From Dysosmobacter segnis (GTDB lineage Bacteria > Bacillota > Clostridia > Oscillospirales > Oscillospiraceae): DNA of 64,000 nt. The stretch covers positions 1-64,000 of the forward strand of contig NZ_JACOQI010000005.1 in NCBI RefSeq assembly GCF_014297285.1, in the 5' to 3' direction. Position numbers and translations under genes: made by a program. A model generated the notes under the pieces. The model ran no database searches and was not told the DNA's origin. It worked only from the letters and a program-made list of their open reading frames with translations. This document shows positions 1-8,727 of the stretch, piece after piece. Position 1 is the stretch's first letter, and each line of letters opens with the position of its first letter.

Positions 1-149
1 TCAGATCAGCTGATCTGTTATCCGCTTCTGTCCAAGGGCGAAGTCAGATGGCAGAATAAATAATACGAAAATGCACGGAGAAAGCATAACGCAGAACAAC
101 AGGAGGACAATATCGAGATGGTGCCGTCAAGATTTATGCGCAAAATTGT

Positions 150-1421
150 TTGCAGGCTCCGGCTGAATGAAGTCAGCCGGCAATAGAGGCGTCGTCCAGA
201 GCCGCCTCCAAGTGCTTCATGTTCATGTATTTCTTGTTGCCCCACTGGGTGCCCGCCACATGACGGAGCCGGGCACAGACCAGCATCAGGGCGGAATTTC
301 CGTCAGGGAATGTCCCCACCACACGGGTGCGCCGGCGAATCTCACGGTACAGCCGCTCGATCACATTGTTGGTGCGGATGCGGGTCCAGTGTTCGCTGGG
401 AAAGTCACAGTAGGTCAGCGTCTCCTCGATGCCGTCCTCGACCTTCTTGGCAGCCTCCTTCAGCTTCATGGCGCGCAGCTCGGTGACCACAGCCTTTGCC
501 TTCTCGCGGGACGCCTTCTTACTCTCCTGGGCATGGATCGCCTTGAGCATTTTCGTCACAATTTTGACCTTGGATTTAGGCACAACAGAGAAAACGTTGC
601 GGTAGAAATGCACCGTGCAGCGCTGGTATTTGGCGCCCGGGAACACCTCGCCCACGGCCTCCAGCATCCCCATGCACTTGTCGCCGACGACGAGCTTTAC
701 GCCGTCCAAGCCGCGTCCACGAAGCCATTGGAAGAAACTGACCCAGCTGGCCTTGTCCTCTTTCATCCCCTCAGCGGCACCTAAAACTTCACGAAAACCG
801 TCCTCATTTACGGCGATTGCCACCAAAATGGCTACATTTTCGTACTCTCCGCCCCAGTTGCGGCGCAGGTAGATGCCGTCCACGTAGACGTATGGATAGT
901 GCCCGCCCTGCAAGGGGCGATTCCGCCAATCCTCAATGTGGACGTAGGCTTTCTTGTTCAGCTCGCTGATGGTGGCGGGCGACACCTTGCTGCCCCACAG
1001 TGCCTCGGTGATGTCCTCCACACGGCGCACGGAGACGCCTGCCAGATACATCTCAATGAGCGCCTCCTCCACGCTGCTCTCCCGACGGCGGTAGCGCTCG
1101 ATGATGGCTGTCTCAAAGGACACACCCTTGAGTCGGGGCATATGGAGCGTGACGTCGCCGGAAGTGGTAGTAAGGTTCCTGTCATAGTGGCCGCTGCGGT
1201 AACCCTGACGGGCCTCGCTGCGCTCATAGCGGGCCGCCTGCGTCAGGGACTCTGCTTCCTTCTCCAGCAGCTCGTTCAGGGCTTCCTCCACGCTGCCGCG
1301 GACCAATTCCTTGAGCTGCCCCTTGATAATTTCCTCATTCAGCTGTACAATTTTCTCGGACATAGTTTGCTGTCTCCTTTCAGAATGGTGTGTCGTGACT
1401 TCATTCTACCAGAGCCTGCAA
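150..1421 (-). mobile_element. IS256-family insertion sequence
   Basis: A complete IS-sized unit holds one transposase gene between imperfect inverted repeats. Bases 150-175 match the reverse complement of 1396-1421 at 23 of 26 positions, and the transposase stop codon lies inside the left repeat, as is usual for IS256 elements. A further GCGCAAA-ATTG similarity lies outside both repeats (about 135-148 and 1445-1460), so the true ends could be wider. The 8 bases flanking each proposed end do not match, so no target duplication is confirmed. Confidence 0.8.
173..1363 (-). CDS. IS256/Mutator-family transposase
   Basis: This 396-residue protein is a Mutator-type DDE transposase that would move the element by cut-and-copy transposition. 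The first catalytic Asp lies in YVDGIYLR, the second in VVGDKCMGM and the Glu in NNVIERLYREIRRR, followed by the C-terminal helical tail normal for the family. Length matches full-size IS256 transposases and no frameshift is seen, so it may be active. The start follows a TTTGCTGTCTCCTTTC stretch whose complement supplies a GGAG ribosome binding site. Confidence 0.95.
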   Translation of the reverse strand: MSEKIVQLNEEIIKGQLKELVRGSVEEALNELLEKEAESLTQAARYERSEARQGYRSGHYDRNLTTTSGDVTLHMPRLKGVSFETAIIERYRRRESSVEEALIEMYLAGVSVRRVEDITEALWGSKVSPATISELNKKAYVHIEDWRNRPLQGGHYPYVYVDGIYLRRNWGGEYENVAILVAIAVNEDGFREVLGAAEGMKEDKASWVSFFQWLRGRGLDGVKLVVGDKCMGMLEAVGEVFPGAKYQRCTVHFYRNVFSVVPKSKVKIVTKMLKAIHAQESKKASREKAKAVVTELRAMKLKEAAKKVEDGIEETLTYCDFPSEHWTRIRTNNVIERLYREIRRRTRVVGTFPDGNSALMLVCARLRHVAGTQWGNKKYMNMKHLEAALDDASIAG

Positions 1422-1747
1422 GCTATGTCTTCTTTTATGCGATTTTCAATTTGCGCAACTTATTGTACATTATCTGTTAGGTTGATAATTGTGCAAGCAC
1501 CGCCTGCACAATTTGTGCAACAAAAAAGAGGAGCCAGTCCAGACTCCTCAAAGGTACGTTATTTCAAAAAGTTGCTCTTGTGTTCCAGCGCGTGCAGATT
1601 ATGATAGTCCTCATAAATAAGTCAATTTTGCAGATAAAATTAGCAACTCAGGAAAAAATGATTTGCTTGGAGAAATCGAAACGATAAGCTGAGATAATGG
1701 TTTCTCTTCTTTAGTGAGCCTATGAAATGACGAAATGTGGCTCGCCA
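1422..1747. other. gene-free stretch beside the IS
   Basis: No convincing gene. It holds a short inverted repeat ATTGTGCA/TGCACAAT (1488-1512) and a weak hairpin GAGGAG/CTCCTC at about 1527-1549. Short open frames here have no ribosome binding site. Confidence 0.5.
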
Positions 1748-1856
1748 CATCAAACAGCCGATAAAATGACAAAACAACTCGGCCATGCAGCCAAAACACT
1801 CCGGCTATCCGACAAAACAGCCCGGCTTTTTTTCGTCAAATCAGGTCGGCTTTAAC
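1748..1856. repeat. degenerate tandem repeat, about 21-nt period
   Basis: Five consecutive units of about 20-23 nt share the pattern RNCAAAACANNNCGGC: starts near 1748, 1768, 1790, 1811 and 1834. Units differ at several positions. The fourth unit forms a CCGGCT/AGCCCGG hairpin followed by a T run, which could also act as a plus-strand terminator. Confidence 0.5.
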
Positions 1857-1857
1857 A

Positions 1858-1895
1858 AAAAGGTTGCCTCACATTATTGCGTGAGGCAACCTTTT
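1858..1895 (-). terminator. intrinsic terminator after doc
   Basis: A perfect 15-bp stem, AAAAGGTTGCCTCAC (1858-1872) with GTGAGGCAACCTTTT (1881-1895), sits directly after the Doc stop codon. Read on the minus strand it ends in a T-rich tract. Confidence 0.8.
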
Positions 1896-1897
1896 CG

Positions 1898-2275
1898 TTA
1901 TTCAATATGGTCGTTGATCCAATACCGAAGCTCCGTTTCGTCCTTTGTGCCATCCGCGATACCAATGAACATATCGGCCAGCTCATTCTGCTCCAATTGG
2001 AACTGATATCCATTCCATTTGAGTAGCAGTTGCGTGACCATGGCGCCAATTCGCTTATTGCCATCGATAAATGCGTGATTGGACGCTAACCCAAACCCAA
2101 TACGAGCGATTTTCTCTATGTCAGTTGGAAAAAGATCTTCTCCTCCAAATGATTGAAGGGGTGCGGCAATAGCCGCTTCTAATCCAGCACGATCACGCAG
2201 ACCATCAATGCCACCAGAAACTTGAATGATACGGCTATGAATCGCTACGACATCTTCTGCTGTAACCCAAATCAT
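1898..2275 (-). CDS. doc: Doc-type Fic-domain toxin
   Basis: The 125-residue protein belongs to the Doc (death-on-curing) branch of the Fic fold; characterised members phosphorylate EF-Tu and stop translation. The active-site motif HAFIDGNKRIG is present with the His, Asp/Asn and Lys-Arg of the family. Length equals that of P1 Doc. Its start overlaps the stop of the upstream antitoxin gene by 4 nt, the usual coupling of a toxin-antitoxin pair. Activity is inferred from the intact motif. Confidence 0.93.
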   Translation of the reverse strand: MIWVTAEDVVAIHSRIIQVSGGIDGLRDRAGLEAAIAAPLQSFGGEDLFPTDIEKIARIGFGLASNHAFIDGNKRIGAMVTQLLLKWNGYQFQLEQNELADMFIGIADGTKDETELRYWINDHIE

Positions 2276-2523
2276 TCTGCCATCCTCTTATAGTCAGAAG
2301 CGAACTCGCTCAATAGTTGATCAGTGTCCGCCAGCATTTTTTCGCGGCTCACAGCTGTTACAGGCTCCTGAATCGTGACAGCAAAAGGCATGCCTTTTGC
2401 TCGAACAAAGGCATTGGCAAAAATATTAAAGGCAGTAGAAGTTGACATGCCCAGTGCATCACAGATGGCTGCCATTTGCGCTTTCACTTCAGAATCAATG
2501 CGAAAAGTCATGTTGGAATCCAT
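2272..2523 (-). CDS. RelB/DinJ-family antitoxin paired with Doc
   Basis: This 83-residue protein shows the ribbon-helix-helix pattern of RelB/DinJ antitoxins: a short N-terminal strand (TFRID), then VKAQMAAICDALGMS and a second helix. It should bind its own promoter and neutralise the co-encoded toxin. The ATG at 2523 is chosen over an in-frame TTG two codons upstream because AGGAGG (2531-2536) lies 7 nt from the ATG but only 1 nt from the TTG. The partner is Doc rather than the usual RelE/YafQ-type RNase. Confidence 0.88.
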   Translation of the reverse strand: MDSNMTFRIDSEVKAQMAAICDALGMSTSTAFNIFANAFVRAKGMPFAVTIQEPVTAVSREKMLADTDQLLSEFASDYKRMAE

Positions 2524-2546
2524 GTTCAAGCCTCCTTTGCACTACA

Positions 2547-2575
2547 ATAATACTACATAATATGTGCATTGTCAA
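2547..2575 (-). promoter_or_regulatory. sigma-70 promoter of antitoxin-doc operon
   Basis: On the minus strand: -35 TTGACA (2570-2575), a 17-nt spacer and -10 TATTAT (2547-2552). Two direct GTAGT repeats about 10 nt apart overlap the -10 and could be antitoxin operator half-sites. Confidence 0.75.
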
Positions 2576-2761
2576 TCCGGTCGTTTCTTGATGATGGTCG
2601 GATGCGGCTGATCCAAAGGGAATTGATTATTCGACATAGTTCGATTATATCACAGAACGGCGACAACAGTGTGGCGCGGTTTTCCTTTTTTGCTCATTAT
2701 GATCGATTTGTTGCATTTTCGACCGATAATCCGTAAGACTTACCAGAATGGAGGTATGTCT

Positions 2762-3175
2762 ATGTATCCGCGCACGATTATTGACTCACTACCGGCAGTT
2801 CCTAACAGAGATCAACTCACGCATAAAGATCTACACGCACATTTCAGCACTGGTCAATCGATTCTTCTTTCTGGTTCTGGGAGAGATAAGAAGTACGGGT
2901 ACCGCAATGGTATCCAGACGGATCTTGGAGACATCAGGAACGATGTCTGGCGCGATTTGGTGCGTGAGCTCATTGTCCGGAGCCACGAAGAAGACTTGTT
3001 CGATAAACTCCTGGAGTGGGAGAAGGAGCACACCTATTGGTTAAAGACGAAAGCAGAACTGGAGCATTACACGCTTGAGCTCTACGCTGCAAGGATCTTT
3101 GACAACCCGAAATGGGTTGACTATGAAGCTTTTGCCAAGCACTATGGCTACCAGCCGCAGTCCTATGAGGGGTAA
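2762..3175 (+). CDS. hypothetical protein
   Basis: This 137-residue soluble protein is not recognised. The middle is charged (SHEEDLFDKLLEWEKEHTYW) and the C-terminus is aromatic-rich. The ATG at 2762 is preferred because GGAGG lies 7 nt upstream, whereas the preceding ATG two codons earlier is too close. It stands alone on the plus strand between two minus-strand units and ends shortly before a strong terminator. Confidence 0.65.
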   Translation: MYPRTIIDSLPAVPNRDQLTHKDLHAHFSTGQSILLSGSGRDKKYGYRNGIQTDLGDIRNDVWRDLVRELIVRSHEEDLFDKLLEWEKEHTYWLKTKAELEHYTLELYAARIFDNPKWVDYEAFAKHYGYQPQSYEG

Positions 3176-3200
3176 ACAACTCAATGCATCGGATATACAT

Positions 3201-3238
3201 GAAAACGGCAATGCCACATTGTGGCACTGCCGTTTTCT
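3201..3238. terminator. bidirectional intrinsic terminator
   Basis: Stem GAAAACGGCAATGCCAC with GTGGCACTGCCGTTTTC and T/A tracts on both sides lies between convergent genes ending at 3175 and 3256. The AAAACGGCAAT arm recurs in the terminator at 6564-6604. Confidence 0.85.
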
Positions 3239-3255
3239 TATTGCCTTTTTTCAGT

Positions 3256-4644
3256 TCACGGTCTATTGACTACGCCAACAAAGAGTGGAAGTCCATCTGC
3301 ACCAGTAATGGCGAATAAGAACGGTCGATCCAATACGAAGTCCATTTCCTCTTCAGGTGGCGCCGCAGCACCAGCCATCATCATGACGGTATATGCCGCT
3401 GCGGTAACCCCCTCTTCATCGATGGCAACGCGGGCTGCATGGTCGGCTTTGGAAAGGAATATCTCTGCAACTTTCGAAGTCATGGGACTGAAATCGGCCA
3501 CCGTGGCATCGAATACACCGGTAATACCCAGCGCATTCAGGCCATCACGCAGGTCAAGATCAGAGACAACATCAAATTTGGGAACGGACATATTCACGAT
3601 CAGGTGCTTGCTGTTCTCCCAGTTTCCATTGCTGTTTAGGAACTCCATCGTTTGCTCATCGGCAAGCAGATCATCCATAGCCACGCCATCATCAGGCAGG
3701 AGGAACCACATTTTGCCGCTGCCCTCCAGGCTCAGAGCAACAGCGCCGAACTGATCTGCCCAGTAATAGGTGTTGCTGCCGCCCTTGTGCATGAAGTCGC
3801 ACTCCACGGTCTCTCCATCAGCACTGAACAGATGGAACAGGCCCTTTTCCGTTCCGGCCTCATTGAACTCACTGTGCCACTTGGCTCGGTAGTAGATGGT
3901 AGAGGCCAAAGCCATAACGGTCTCGGGGTCCATCGACAGACCATCGGCCTGCGCTTCCAGCAGTCCTCCGGTCTGCTCATTGATCCAGTCCCGCAAGGCC
4001 TGATTAAATTCCTCGCTGCCCATCTCACCACGGAAGGAGGACGCATAGTAATTCTTTGCCAGACTGTCCATTGTGGACTGGTTGAAATTTACGGACTCAT
4101 TCAGCCACAGGGAGTTTGCCAGAATGCTTGTCACGGCGCCGTCATTGCTGTAATTGGCGTTCCAAACACTGGCTGCCTGGGAGCGCAGAGCCTCAATGCT
4201 TTCACTTCCTAGAAGGTCAAGGATCTGCTGGCGGCTTTCACTGTCCGTCACCTCTGCCAGCATGGCGAGGGCCATGTAAACACTCAGAGGAGAGTATACC
4301 TTGTTCTCCCCGTTGGAATTGCTGAGAAACTCTCGGATTGAACTGGCGAAGAACGGTTCCAGACCGTCTGCATAGCCTTCCGGCTGACTGCGTTGGGCCT
4401 TTCTGTCCGACTGCCAGGCGTCATAGACCACATCAAAGCCATCGCTGTCAAACTCACCGGTCTTTTCATCAAAATACTCCATCTCGTTTGGGTAGGGAGC
4501 CATCTCCGGATAGCTAGCCAGTGCCAGAGCATAGGCCGATGCGGAGTTGTTTGGTTTCTTTTCGTCCATATTGGTATCTCCTGCGCAGCCTACCATAGAA
4601 ATCAGGCAAGCCGCTGCGAGGCATAGCGCTACAATTCGTTTCAT
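3256..4644 (-). CDS. lipoprotein serpin (serine protease inhibitor)
   Basis: The 462-residue protein begins with a lipoprotein signal (LISMVGC, lipidated Cys about residue 20), so it should sit on the outer face of the membrane. Residues from about 90 to the end have serpin features: YSPLSVYMALAMLAE near the start, and the hinge EEGVTAAAYT before the C-terminal FVLDRPFLFAI strand. Serpins trap proteases by insertion of the cleaved reactive loop. Counting from the hinge places Ala at P1, which would favour elastase-like proteases; P14 is Val instead of the common Thr/Ser. AAGGAGG precedes the ATG at 4644 and overlaps the end of the upstream gene, so the two are co-transcribed. Confidence 0.92.
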   Translation of the reverse strand: MKRIVALCLAAACLISMVGCAGDTNMDEKKPNNSASAYALALASYPEMAPYPNEMEYFDEKTGEFDSDGFDVVYDAWQSDRKAQRSQPEGYADGLEPFFASSIREFLSNSNGENKVYSPLSVYMALAMLAEVTDSESRQQILDLLGSESIEALRSQAASVWNANYSNDGAVTSILANSLWLNESVNFNQSTMDSLAKNYYASSFRGEMGSEEFNQALRDWINEQTGGLLEAQADGLSMDPETVMALASTIYYRAKWHSEFNEAGTEKGLFHLFSADGETVECDFMHKGGSNTYYWADQFGAVALSLEGSGKMWFLLPDDGVAMDDLLADEQTMEFLNSNGNWENSKHLIVNMSVPKFDVVSDLDLRDGLNALGITGVFDATVADFSPMTSKVAEIFLSKADHAARVAIDEEGVTAAAYTVMMMAGAAAPPEEEMDFVLDRPFLFAITGADGLPLFVGVVNRP

Positions 4645-4658
4645 ACTGCGTACCCTCC

Positions 4659-6350
4659 TTAGTCTACGATGGTGTCTGTGCAGATTACCTGCGTTATGAT
4701 TTCCATAGCAGTCTCGCCGTAGCGTGACCACCAGCTATTTACACCCTGGGTCGTTGCCACAAAGTTGCCTTTGCTGGCAGGGTAACTGATAAAGTTCCAG
4801 ATAGCACCGCCATCGTAGGTGCCCATGGAACCATTTCCAAATTCCTTCATTGACAATCCGGTGCCACAGACGCCGAATGTAGGCCAATATTGGAAATCGA
4901 TCCATCCATCTTCACCAGCGGGTCGGAAACTGACGCCATAGCTCATGCCATCGGCACTGTATTCCTCAACCTTGTATTCCCAACCAGAAAGAAGCGGCAC
5001 ACTGACGCCAAATCCGCCGTGTTCGTAGGAAACATTACTTGTGTCAGCGGCGTCCACGAGATCAAAGCCTGCATAATAGGTTTTGGTGTCATAATCACCG
5101 GTACCCCGGAAATCCATAACCGATTTGCTGATCCGGTAGGAACCTGCGGGAAGCTCTCCGTACAGGCGGCTCCAATTCACTTCCCATTCTGTTTCCGCAT
5201 TGTTAGGGATCATCCATGCTTCTGACGTCCAGGCAAGCTCATACTCCATAGGAAGCAGCTCGACCGCAACCCACTCGCCATCCTGCAGCATTTCGAGTCC
5301 GTAGTAACTGCCGGTCTGCAGCTCACCGGTTGGTTCTCCATCTTGCTGCGTACAAACAATGGTCAATCCAGACGGGGTAATATTCTTTGCAGTAAGCTTC
5401 ACTCCCCAGGGATCCTGATAGGCGCTTATCGACGGAGTACGACTGATACCAACAAGACCGGATATTGCCGGAGTGCGTTCGCTCTGTTTTCCATTGATCC
5501 AAACCTTGTCGGTGGCCTTGATCACATCGCCCATCTGCACTTCAAGGAATAGATGCCACTGAGCCATATCCTCTGTTCCTGCCTCAGGGACCTTACGGTC
5601 AATCGTAATGTCCCACCCATCCAATGCACCGTTCTCAATACGGTGACGACGCACATCTGTAATCTCATGCCGAATTGATCCGCTGCCTTCCTGCAGTACG
5701 ATCAGAACAAGATTCTGCCGTTCAAAATAGGCGTTATCGTATTTGTCGCAGGCATCCAAAAAGCCGATTGTGCTGTCGGAGTAGACTGTCTCTCTTCGTT
5801 CCAGACTATAAATGTCCTTGTATGCCTCGTAATAGGCTTCCAATTCCGCTCTGGAACTGATCACGGTGTGGTAAGGATAGCCATCTTCAGGTCCGCCATT
5901 GGTCCGGATGTACTGCGCCTCAAAAGCGTATGCTCCCGGTTCAGGCGTCACGGAATCTGGATCAGCTTCATTTCCTACAATGGTCCATCCGAGTTCCGTA
6001 AGCTCTTCTATGACCTGTTCCGGAATATCGGCCTGCGTACCGTCTTCCAATTTCACACACCAATACGCACCGGTCCTGCCTGGATAGGTTTCCGCAATCC
6101 CATCGTGGAAGATCAAAATCTTATCGCCGGTCCCCAAGCCAGAGAACAGACCTTCCTTATCCTTTCGGTTTCTCATGATAATGGGTGAGTTTCCATCGAT
6201 GAACATATACGATCCGTTGTCCGCTACTAAGCAGCGTCCGACAGAGAAACTCATGGAGTGATTTATCATATACCAAAGGCCACCCGCACAAAGTAGCAGT
6301 ATGACTCCTATCACACAGAGGGGAATAACCCATTTCTTTTTCTGTTTCAT
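4659..6350 (-). CDS. membrane-anchored extracellular protein, serpin partner
   Basis: This 563-residue protein has one N-terminal membrane helix (about residues 7-29, VIPLCVIGVILLLCAG) and a long outside part with no catalytic motif I can name. Residues about 305-430 look like a beta-sandwich of the bacterial Ig-like type (WGVKLTAKNITPSGLTIVC, then YYGLEMLQDGEWVAV). The serpin gene begins 14 nt downstream with its ribosome binding site touching this stop codon. The pairing suggests a surface role beside the inhibitor, but the function is unknown. Confidence 0.75.
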   Translation of the reverse strand: MKQKKKWVIPLCVIGVILLLCAGGLWYMINHSMSFSVGRCLVADNGSYMFIDGNSPIIMRNRKDKEGLFSGLGTGDKILIFHDGIAETYPGRTGAYWCVKLEDGTQADIPEQVIEELTELGWTIVGNEADPDSVTPEPGAYAFEAQYIRTNGGPEDGYPYHTVISSRAELEAYYEAYKDIYSLERRETVYSDSTIGFLDACDKYDNAYFERQNLVLIVLQEGSGSIRHEITDVRRHRIENGALDGWDITIDRKVPEAGTEDMAQWHLFLEVQMGDVIKATDKVWINGKQSERTPAISGLVGISRTPSISAYQDPWGVKLTAKNITPSGLTIVCTQQDGEPTGELQTGSYYGLEMLQDGEWVAVELLPMEYELAWTSEAWMIPNNAETEWEVNWSRLYGELPAGSYRISKSVMDFRGTGDYDTKTYYAGFDLVDAADTSNVSYEHGGFGVSVPLLSGWEYKVEEYSADGMSYGVSFRPAGEDGWIDFQYWPTFGVCGTGLSMKEFGNGSMGTYDGGAIWNFISYPASKGNFVATTQGVNSWWSRYGETAMEIITQVICTDTIVD

Positions 6351-6563
6351 ATCAGCAGCCTCCTTTTCATATCAGACATGAATCCCTTATTGATATAGAC
6401 GCAAAAATAGGGAAAATGTTCCCTTGTGATGCGATTTAGAGAGTTGCCGGAACAAGTGAGTAGCATAATCGAAGTCAAAGGCAACCTCACGATCGTCACT
6501 TTGCTTCATCACTCATTATACGACCATCGACAAAACCCTACAACCCATCTAAGTTCCTGTGCA

Positions 6564-6604
6564 TACCAAAACGGCAATACCTGCTTGGTATTGCCGTTTT
6601 GGTA
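6564..6604. terminator. intrinsic terminator after cca
   Basis: A near-perfect stem, TACCAAAACGGCAATACC with GGTATTGCCGTTTTGGTA, abuts the cca stop codon at 6605. The upstream 6360-6560 stretch holds no gene. Confidence 0.85.
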
Positions 6605-7939
6605 TTAACTCTTCAGCTGTCTATCCTTTGCAAAGGCCATCAGCGCCTCATGCTCGTTGGGGATCTGCTCATCCAAGACTGCATCCAGGCATTCCTGCAG
6701 CACACGGCCAATGGTCGGTCCCTGAAAGCCCAATGTCATCATATCATGTCCATTAACTGCCAAGTCCTTGAGTGTGAAGCAGCTCTCTTCCTGCAGGATC
6801 TCATTGATCATTTGCGATACTTCCTCAAAGATTGCGATCCGGTGTCTGCAGATGGGCGATTGACCAAGCGTATCTGCCTTGTGCAGCTCGATCAGTTGCC
6901 GGGTAGCATCCTCACCGTGCTTGCTCAAAAGCCGTTTGATTGGCTTCCTGTCGGCCGTGATGGGCATGTCATGATAGCGAACGAGTCTTACAATTTGTTC
7001 TTTGCTGGCGTTATCGAAGCGAAGTCTACTGAGGATACTCTCCGCCATTGAAGTACTCTGATCCGAGTGCCCGAAGAAGTGGCCAATGCCATCCTCGGCG
7101 AGCGAGAAACAGGAAGGCTTCCCAATGTCATGCAGCAGGGCTGCCCAACGAAGCACCGGTTCAGGGGTGATACTTTCAATGACCGCGATGGTATGGCCCC
7201 AGACATCCTTGTCATGATGTGGATTATGCTGCGGAAAGCCAAACATGGGTGTGAGCTCCGGGATCGGGACGGCCAGCACATCGGCGAAGTCCCGCAGAAC
7301 ACCTGCCGCGCCCTGAGCGCAGAGCATTTTGGTAAGCTCAACCAGAATGCGCTCCGCAGCGATACCTTTGAGCAAGTGCTTGTTCCTGTGGATGGCCGCT
7401 GCCGTGGCAGCTTCGATCGTCATGCCATACACGGAGGCGAAGCGAAGGGCTCTGAGCATTCTCAGGCCATCTTCCTGGAATCTCCGATCTGGATCTCCCA
7501 CGCAGCGGACAAGGTCGCCGGCAATGTCCGCCTTGCCTCCTACGAAGTCAACAACACCTGTCCTGGGGTTGTAGGCCAGAGCGTTCATGGTGAAGTCCCG
7601 GCGCTCAAGATCGTCCTTCAGGCTGCGGGTAAAGCTGACTGAGTCCGGATGCCGATGGTCGGAGTAGTCCCCGTCAATGCGATAGGTCGTGATTTCTAGA
7701 GGCTCTTGGTCAATCACAACAGTTACAGTCCCATGCTTCAAGCCAGTCTCAATCAGGTGGTAGCCTGTAAAGATCTCCTCCACCTGCTCTGGGAGCGCGT
7801 TGGTGGTGATGTCCCAATCCTTCGCAGGACTGTTGTCACGCACATAATCACGCACTGCGCCACCAACAAGGTACGCCTCATAGCCGGCCGCTTCAAGCAT
7901 CTCAAATGCTGTATTCACTTGTGGTGGCAATTTCATCAT
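6605..7939 (-). CDS. cca: CCA-adding tRNA nucleotidyltransferase with HD domain
   Basis: The 444-residue enzyme adds or repairs the 3'-terminal CCA of tRNAs using CTP and ATP. Class II polymerase beta signature motifs are intact: YLVGGAVRDYV and KDWDITTNA near the N-terminus, RRDFTMNALAY, and EDGLRMLRALRFAS. An HD phosphohydrolase domain follows (LLHDIGKP, later GHSDQS). The ATG at 7939 lies 4 nt after the upstream stop and has a GGAG site. It is the last gene of the rtcB-rlaP-cca unit, where end repair by CCA addition would fit RNA repair; it could also be the normal housekeeping copy. Confidence 0.93.
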   Translation of the reverse strand: MMKLPPQVNTAFEMLEAAGYEAYLVGGAVRDYVRDNSPAKDWDITTNALPEQVEEIFTGYHLIETGLKHGTVTVVIDQEPLEITTYRIDGDYSDHRHPDSVSFTRSLKDDLERRDFTMNALAYNPRTGVVDFVGGKADIAGDLVRCVGDPDRRFQEDGLRMLRALRFASVYGMTIEAATAAAIHRNKHLLKGIAAERILVELTKMLCAQGAAGVLRDFADVLAVPIPELTPMFGFPQHNPHHDKDVWGHTIAVIESITPEPVLRWAALLHDIGKPSCFSLAEDGIGHFFGHSDQSTSMAESILSRLRFDNASKEQIVRLVRYHDMPITADRKPIKRLLSKHGEDATRQLIELHKADTLGQSPICRHRIAIFEEVSQMINEILQEESCFTLKDLAVNGHDMMTLGFQGPTIGRVLQECLDAVLDEQIPNEHEALMAFAKDRQLKS

Positions 7940-7943
7940 AAGA

Positions 7944-8708
7944 TCACATCTCCAGTGCGGCGAGGAACAGCGCATTGAGTTCCTCCCAGTCCTTCGTGAT
8001 TTCTCTCGGATACTGCTCCACCAGAGCACGCACCTCTGCAATGCTCCGATCCATGTAAGCGTTGAGGATATCGATTCTCGGGATCATCTTCACCTCAGGG
8101 GAGTTCATCTTCAGATCAAGCAGCTTCGCAACGGTTTTCTCCAGGTAGTCCGGAAGCTGGCTCGCCGCCAGTTCAGAAAAGAGCATTGGGGGCGGAGTAC
8201 CTTTTTCAAGGATCCACCGGCAAGCAAGGATTGGCCGCAGTACATAGAAGTACTTCTTGGCCTTCACCATGTCGCCGCGCAGGTATTCTCGATAGTTTCC
8301 TTCCGCCATCTGCAGATAGTGCCAAAGGCCACTCTTGGACGAGAAGTAGCGCCGCATGACGGGCTTAAACGCCTCAGTGAAGTCAGTGGTCTGATACACG
8401 ATGGGAGAGGAAAACCACTCAAATACGGTGGGGTTGGATTTATGGAGCAACTTCAGTGTCTTGTCCACATCCCAACCGTTGATGTCCAGAACACCATTGA
8501 TGGGAAGCTCGATCACATCACGGACCCGGTTGAGCCTGAGATAGCTCTCTCTGGGGCGCACATAAATGAAGCGCACATCATAGTCGCTGTCCGGAGAAGC
8601 AAAGCCCCAAGCACGGCTACCGGACTCCACGGCCAAAAGGATGCGGCAGTTCTCCCGCTGCTCGATTTCATGAAGCTTTTCTTTGATCAATGCTTCCACG
8701 GTCAACAC
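7944..8708 (-). CDS. RlaP-type (YcgL family) nucleotidyltransferase
   Basis: This 254-residue protein is a minimal polymerase beta-fold nucleotidyltransferase of the family often found beside RNA ligases (RlaP, RNA ligase-associated). The GS...D.D signature is visible as SGSRAWGFASPDSDYDVRF, with a later Asp in the VLDINGWDVDK region. It lies between rtcB and cca with short spacers. It probably modifies RNA ends before or after ligation; the substrate is unknown. GTG at 8708 gives the longest form; a second in-frame GTG at 8699 has better spacing from AGGCGG and may be the real start. Confidence 0.88.
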   Translation of the reverse strand: MLTVEALIKEKLHEIEQRENCRILLAVESGSRAWGFASPDSDYDVRFIYVRPRESYLRLNRVRDVIELPINGVLDINGWDVDKTLKLLHKSNPTVFEWFSSPIVYQTTDFTEAFKPVMRRYFSSKSGLWHYLQMAEGNYREYLRGDMVKAKKYFYVLRPILACRWILEKGTPPPMLFSELAASQLPDYLEKTVAKLLDLKMNSPEVKMIPRIDILNAYMDRSIAEVRALVEQYPREITKDWEELNALFLAALEM

Positions 8709-8727
8709 CGCCTTTCATCATTGTATT

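Noticed and set aside
899-1480. A 193-codon plus-strand frame opposite the IS256 transposase
   Set aside because: Shadow of the transposase; IS256 elements encode a single protein on one strand.
1748-1856. CRISPR array
   Set aside because: Repeats are contiguous at about 21 nt with no unique spacers, and no cas gene is present in the window.
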